From Erythrobacter sp047872805 (GTDB lineage Bacteria > Pseudomonadota > Alphaproteobacteria > Sphingomonadales > Sphingomonadaceae): 64,000 bases of DNA. Positions 60,333-64,000 of this stretch are shown piece after piece. The position numbers were made by a program, and so were the translations under genes. Each line of letters starts with the position of its first letter. Position 1 is the stretch's first letter. Where the stretch lies: contig NZ_JBLQUK010000002.1 in the NCBI RefSeq assembly GCF_047872805.1, positions 62,001 to 126,000 on the forward strand, written 5' to 3'. The notes beneath the pieces were generated by a model. It was not told the origin of the DNA and ran no database searches. It worked only from the letters and a program-made list of their open reading frames with translations.

Positions 60333-61916
60333 ATGACCCGACCCAAAGTTCTCATTTCCGACAAGATGGACCCCAACGCCGCGCGCATTTTTGAAGAGCG
60401 CGGCTGTGATGTCGATGTGATTACCGGCGAAAGCCCCGAAGAACTCGCCGCGCGCATTGGCGAATATCACGGGCTTGCCATCCGTTCATCAACCACGGTC
60501 ACGCCCGCGATCCTTAACGCGGCAACCAATCTGAAAGTGATTGGCCGCGCCGGGATCGGGGTCGACAATGTCGATATTCCCTACGCCAGCGGCAAAGGCG
60601 TGGTGGTGATGAACACCCCGTTCGGCAATTCGATCACCACCGCTGAACATGCGATTGCGCTGATGTTCGCGCTGGCCCGGCAAATCCCCGACGCCAACGT
60701 CCAGACTCAGGCAGGCGCGTGGCCCAAAAGCGGCTTTATGGGCGTTGAATTGACCAACAAGACCCTTGGCCTGATTGGCGCGGGCAATATCGGCTCGATC
60801 GTGGCCAGCCGCGCGCTGGGGCTGCGGATGAAGGTGATCGCCTATGATCCGTTCCTGACCGAGGACCGCGCGGTCGAACTGGGGATCGAGAAAGTCGATC
60901 TCGATACGCTGCTCAGCCGCGCTGATTTTGTCACGCTTCACACTCCGCTGACCGATGAGACGCGCAACATACTGTCGCGCGACCGGCTGGAAAATGCCAA
61001 GCCGGGCATCCGCATCATCAATTGCGCGCGCGGCGGATTGATTGATGAGGCGGCGCTGAAAGACTGCCTTGAAAGCGGGCAGGTCGCGGGCGCGGCGCTG
61101 GATGTGTTCGCGGTTGAGCCGGCCAAGGAAAACCCGCTGTTCGGCGTGCCCAACTTCATCTGCACCCCGCATCTGGGGGCCTCGACCACCGAAGCGCAGG
61201 TCAATGTCGCGCTGCAAGTGGCCGAACAGATGGCCGATTATCTGGTCAATGGCGGCGTGACCAATGCGCTCAATATGCCTAGTCTGTCCGCTGAGGAAGC
61301 ACCCAAGCTGAAACCGTACATGACGCTGGCTGAAAAACTCGGCAGCCTGGTCGGGCAATTGGCGCATGGCAATCTGACCAAAATCAGCATCGAACGCGAA
61401 GGCGCGGCTGCGGCGCTGAATGGCAAGCCAATTGCAGCGGCGGTGCTGGCCGGTTTCATGCGGCGCTATTCAGACAGCGTGAACATGGTCAACGCCCCCT
61501 ATCTGGCGAAGGAACGCGGGCTGGAGGTCAGCGAAATCCGCCACACACGCGAAGGCGCGTTCAACACGCTGATCCGGGTTTCTGTCGAAACCGATCAAGG
61601 CACCCGTTCGGTTGCGGGCACGCTGTTTGGCAAGGATACGCCGCGTCTGGTCGAAATTTTCGGCATCGGGATCGAAGCCGACCTCGCCGGAAACATGCTC
61701 TATGTGGTCAATGATGACAAACCCGGTTTTATCGGGCGCATCGGCACGATGCTGGGCGGTCACGGGATCAATATCGGCACATTCAACCTTGGCCGCCGCG
61801 ATGCAGGCGGGGAAGCTGTGCTGTTGCTGAGCCTTGATGAGCCACTGACGGCTGAGGTAATCGCCGAAGCCGAACAGATCGAAGGCGTGAAAGTGGCAAC
61901 GGCGCTTTCATTCTAA
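60333..61916 (+). CDS. serA: D-3-phosphoglycerate dehydrogenase
   Basis: 527 residues, the long form. SerA oxidises 3-phosphoglycerate with NAD as the first step to serine. Residues 1-310: D-isomer hydroxyacid dehydrogenase fold with NAD loop LGLIGAGNIGSIVASRA, catalytic Arg in INCARGGLIDE, the DVFAVEPAKENPLF Glu and TPHLGAST His. An ASB domain (about 320-450) and an ACT domain (about 455-527, ending GVKVATALSF) follow, which usually bind serine for feedback. ATG 60333 has TTGGAGCAAT upstream. The serC-serA gap (60227-60332) shows no hairpin. Confidence 0.95.
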   Translation: MTRPKVLISDKMDPNAARIFEERGCDVDVITGESPEELAARIGEYHGLAIRSSTTVTPAILNAATNLKVIGRAGIGVDNVDIPYASGKGVVVMNTPFGNSITTAEHAIALMFALARQIPDANVQTQAGAWPKSGFMGVELTNKTLGLIGAGNIGSIVASRALGLRMKVIAYDPFLTEDRAVELGIEKVDLDTLLSRADFVTLHTPLTDETRNILSRDRLENAKPGIRIINCARGGLIDEAALKDCLESGQVAGAALDVFAVEPAKENPLFGVPNFICTPHLGASTTEAQVNVALQVAEQMADYLVNGGVTNALNMPSLSAEEAPKLKPYMTLAEKLGSLVGQLAHGNLTKISIEREGAAAALNGKPIAAAVLAGFMRRYSDSVNMVNAPYLAKERGLEVSEIRHTREGAFNTLIRVSVETDQGTRSVAGTLFGKDTPRLVEIFGIGIEADLAGNMLYVVNDDKPGFIGRIGTMLGGHGINIGTFNLGRRDAGGEAVLLLSLDEPLTAEVIAEAEQIEGVKVATALSF

Positions 61917-61930
61917 CTCGAACACTAAGC

Positions 61931-62010
61931 CCGTTCGTGCTGAGCCCTTCGACGGGCAAAGGACATGCTTGTCGAAGCGTTGCACATTCATCTAGGCTCA
62001 GCGCGAACGG
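61931..62010. repeat. Sphingomonad-type palindromic repeat between serA and hisZ
   Basis: CCGTTCGTGCTGAGCC (61931-61946) and GGCTCAGCGCGAACGG (61995-62010) are inverted with one mismatch, about 48 bases apart; in the middle are CTTCGACGGG and TTGTCGAAGC. This CGTTCG..GCTGAGCC pattern is a common repeat in sphingomonad genomes. It may work as a transcription end after serA. It differs from the element in sulfite reductase. Confidence 0.75.
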
Positions 62011-62021
62011 ATTTTAACAAA

Positions 62022-63131
62022 ATGACCAAAGCCAGCGATCTCCTGCCCGAAGGTCTTGAAGACCGCCTGCCGCGCGTTGCGGGGCGCATTACCCATGCAA
62101 TGCGCGCGTGCCTCGATGTGCTGGACACACATGGCTATGACCGGGTGCGTCCGCCGCTGCTCGAATTCGAACGCTCCTTGTCAAGCCGGATGCAGGGCGT
62201 GGCGACGCAGCGGTGTTTCCGCTTTGTCGATCCGGCCAGCCTGCGAACGCTGGCGCTGCGCAGCGACATCACCCCGCAGATCGGGCGAATAGCGGCCACG
62301 TCGATGCGCGGCGCCGCGCGTCCGCTGCGGCTGGCCTATTGCGGCGAAACCGCGCTGATCAAGGCAAGCCAGCTCGATCCAGCGCGCGAACGTTTGCAAC
62401 TGGGCGGGGAACTGATCGGGGCGGACACTGTGGCGGCGGCGGGCGAAGCTGTCACCGTGGCGATTGCCGCGCTGAAAGCGGCGGGAGTGAGCGGGATTTC
62501 GGTTGATTTCACGCTGCCCGATCTGGTCGATACTTTGTGCGGCAAAGACCCGGCGCTGGATCAGGACACGGTTGAGGCAATCCGGCGCGAGCTTGATACA
62601 AAGGACGCCGGCGGATTGAAGGCGGCGGGCGGGGCGGCGTTCCTGCCGCTGCTCTATGCGACCGGCCCCTTTGCCGAGGCGCTGTCCAAATTGCGCGACT
62701 TCGATCAGGGCGGGGCGCTGACTTCGCGGATCGAAGGGCTGGCGGCGATTGCGGCACAGATTGGCGATGCGGCGCGTATCACGCTCGATCCGACCGAACG
62801 CCACGGGTTTGAATATCAGACATGGTTTGGCTTCACGCTGTATGCCGAAGGGGTGCGCGCGGCCGTTGGGCGCGGCGGCACCTACCGCATCGGCGGCAGC
62901 GACGAAGCGGCAACCGGCTTCACGCTGTTTGTCGACCGGCTGGCCGAAGCCTCTGCTCAGCCATCCTCGCCGCGCCAGACGATCTATCTGGCGGCAGGGT
63001 ATGACGCCGCAGCCGCGCGAGCAGCGCAGGCGCAGGGGCACCGCACGATTGCGCAGCTTTCCGATGGCGAAGACCCCGCCGCGCTGGGTTGCACGCATCG
63101 CATGGACGGTGTGCAGATCGTCCCGGTCTGA
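62022..63131 (+). CDS. hisZ: ATP phosphoribosyltransferase regulatory subunit
   Basis: 369 residues from ATG 62022; a longer frame would run through the upstream repeat. HisZ is a HisRS-like protein without aminoacylation activity that complexes with short HisG and allows histidine feedback. Class II fold: ASDLLPEGLEDRLPRVAGRI opening, RSDITPQIGRIA motif 2-like region, and YCGETALIKASQ. It lacks the HisRS anticodon domain, ends at about 370, and follows serA, a typical alphaproteobacterial order. No ribosome-binding site is visible before the ATG. Confidence 0.92.
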   Translation: MTKASDLLPEGLEDRLPRVAGRITHAMRACLDVLDTHGYDRVRPPLLEFERSLSSRMQGVATQRCFRFVDPASLRTLALRSDITPQIGRIAATSMRGAARPLRLAYCGETALIKASQLDPARERLQLGGELIGADTVAAAGEAVTVAIAALKAAGVSGISVDFTLPDLVDTLCGKDPALDQDTVEAIRRELDTKDAGGLKAAGGAAFLPLLYATGPFAEALSKLRDFDQGGALTSRIEGLAAIAAQIGDAARITLDPTERHGFEYQTWFGFTLYAEGVRAAVGRGGTYRIGGSDEAATGFTLFVDRLAEASAQPSSPRQTIYLAAGYDAAAARAAQAQGHRTIAQLSDGEDPAALGCTHRMDGVQIVPV

Positions 63132-63135
63132 CGGT

Positions 63136-64000
63136 TCAGAAAATCCGCGCCAGAAACGCATCCACCGCCCGCGTCTGCTCCGCGCCAGCGGCTGTGCCCA
63201 ACTCGCGGTTCATGCGCCCGTGATCGGTTCCTGTGATCGCCAGCGCCTCAGCGCTTGCGCCCGCTGCCGCCAACGCCGCCGCCAGCGCTTCGGACTGCGC
63301 CTTTGATCCCTGCCGTTCGGCCACATAGAGCGCAAGCCAGTGGGGTGCATCACTGCCGCCGACATGGGTGATGGGGGATAGGGCTGCCTGGCGCGCGGGA
63401 TCGGTGCCAAAGGCGCGGGCGTAGATCTGCGGCAATTCATTGTCGCCGCCCTGCATCTGCGCCGAAACGTTATAGCCCGCTCCGTCGAGCAGCACGACGC
63501 CCGCAATCGCGCCGAACGCCTCACCCGCATATTGCGGATCGCTCGCCACCAGCGCCGCGAGATGCGCGCCAGCGCTGTGTCCCATCAACACGATCCGGTC
63601 GGGATCAAAGCCAATTTCCGCCGCGTCCGTTCGCAGCGCTGCTATCGCTGCGCCAACATCGGCAGCCTGCGTTTCGACCGGCGCATCGGGCAACAGTCGG
63701 TACCCGGTTGAAGCGAAATAATATCCGGCTGAAGTGAAATGCGCCGGTTTGGATTGGACGGTGGATTTATGATTGCCGAACGACCAGCCGCCGCCATGAA
63801 TGAACAGCACCAACGGTGCCGGATCTGCGGCGCGGCCGGGTGCGTAGATATCGATCTGTTGGCGTTGGTGATCGCCATAAATGACGGTGCGGTCAGCCGG
63901 GACAGATTGCGCCGGGCGCACGCCGCCGCCTCTGGGTGCTTCTCCTCGTCCCTGCTGCTGCAGGCGTTGCTGAATCCGCTGCTGCAATTGCGCGGAGCAT
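63136..64000 (-). CDS. Alpha/beta hydrolase (esterase/HSL-like), cut by right window edge
   Basis: The frame is open to the window edge; at least 287 residues. It could start at the TTG at 63987, but upstream codons read C-S-A-Q just before it, the possible lipobox cysteine of a lipoprotein whose start is outside. Alpha/beta-hydrolase marks: oxyanion HGGGW near VLFIHGGGWSFG, nucleophile serine in MGHSAGAH, and late His in GTDHGRMN, so the Ser-Asp-His set is complete. The N-terminal region is Gln/Arg-rich. Probably a carboxylesterase; substrate unknown. Convergent with hisZ by four bases. Confidence 0.85.
   Translation of the reverse strand, partial: CSAQLQQRIQQRLQQQGRGEAPRGGGVRPAQSVPADRTVIYGDHQRQQIDIYAPGRAADPAPLVLFIHGGGWSFGNHKSTVQSKPAHFTSAGYYFASTGYRLLPDAPVETQAADVGAAIAALRTDAAEIGFDPDRIVLMGHSAGAHLAALVASDPQYAGEAFGAIAGVVLLDGAGYNVSAQMQGGDNELPQIYARAFGTDPARQAALSPITHVGGSDAPHWLALYVAERQGSKAQSEALAAALAAAGASAEALAITGTDHGRMNRELGTAAGAEQTRAVDAFLARIF

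Overview
The window is a 64 kb piece of a GC-rich, densely coding alphaproteobacterial chromosome. I place it in the Sphingomonadales, probably an Erythrobacteraceae-like organism. This rests on gene content and order and on protein style: a meso-DAP-type dcw cluster with mraZ first and ftsZ last, a TPR/SPOR protein after ftsZ, a ybjN-proC pair, obg-proB, serC-serA-hisZ, the DUF2849/DUF934 sulfite-reduction operon, and sphingomonad-type palindromic repeats. It looks like core chromosome. I see no phage, integrase, transposase, IS element, CRISPR array or rRNA. The only RNA gene is one tRNA-Thr.

Layout. 1-2110: end of a cysteine synthase and two small envelope genes. 2111-2551: AT-rich then GC-rich leader with a likely promoter and a strong dyad. 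2552-21964: complete division and cell wall (dcw) cluster, mraZ-rsmH-ftsL-ftsI-murE-murF-mraY-murD-ftsW-murG-murC-murB-ddl-ftsQ-ftsA-ftsZ, in which most neighbours overlap by ATGA or similar. It builds the UDP-MurNAc-pentapeptide, flips and polymerises lipid II, and assembles the Z-ring. 22067-27164: TPR/SPOR protein, YbjN, ProC, a Bax-inhibitor-1 family protein and a polyproline lipoprotein. 27205-32648: cobalamin riboswitch with a BtuB-type receptor, then obgE, proB and an epimerase. 33226-41932, all on the minus strand: a sulfur block (siroheme methylase, sulfite reductase, APS reductase-type CysH, cystathionine beta-lyase, 3-mercaptopyruvate sulfurtransferase) with an MscS channel and a Pro-rich membrane protein. 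42122-47427: queF and a 1538-residue autotransporter. 47498-53309: a galactoside-use cluster (galK, galT, GH36 alpha-galactosidase, divergent SSS-family symporter). 53356-58898: tRNA-Thr, a TM2 protein, a predicted RNase H-fold protein coupled to rarA, a PadR regulator, a small membrane protein and a glycosyltransferase. 59048-63131: serC, serA, hisZ. 63136-64000: an alpha/beta hydrolase cut by the right edge.

The points I find most worth a second look are non-coding. (a) A perfect 25-bp inverted repeat sits inside the sulfite reductase gene and is translated in frame, in the manner of Rickettsia palindromic elements. (b) A perfect 15-bp hairpin holds the obgE start codon in its stem and its Shine-Dalgarno sequence in its loop. 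(c) A perfect palindrome lies before the PadR gene and a near-copy lies before the TM2 gene. (d) Leaders precede mraZ, the Bax-inhibitor gene and serC. (e) A 495-bp segment of the autotransporter is duplicated. I did not recognise a wholly new multi-gene system. The rarA-linked RNase H-fold gene is the best candidate for an uncharacterised functional partnership.
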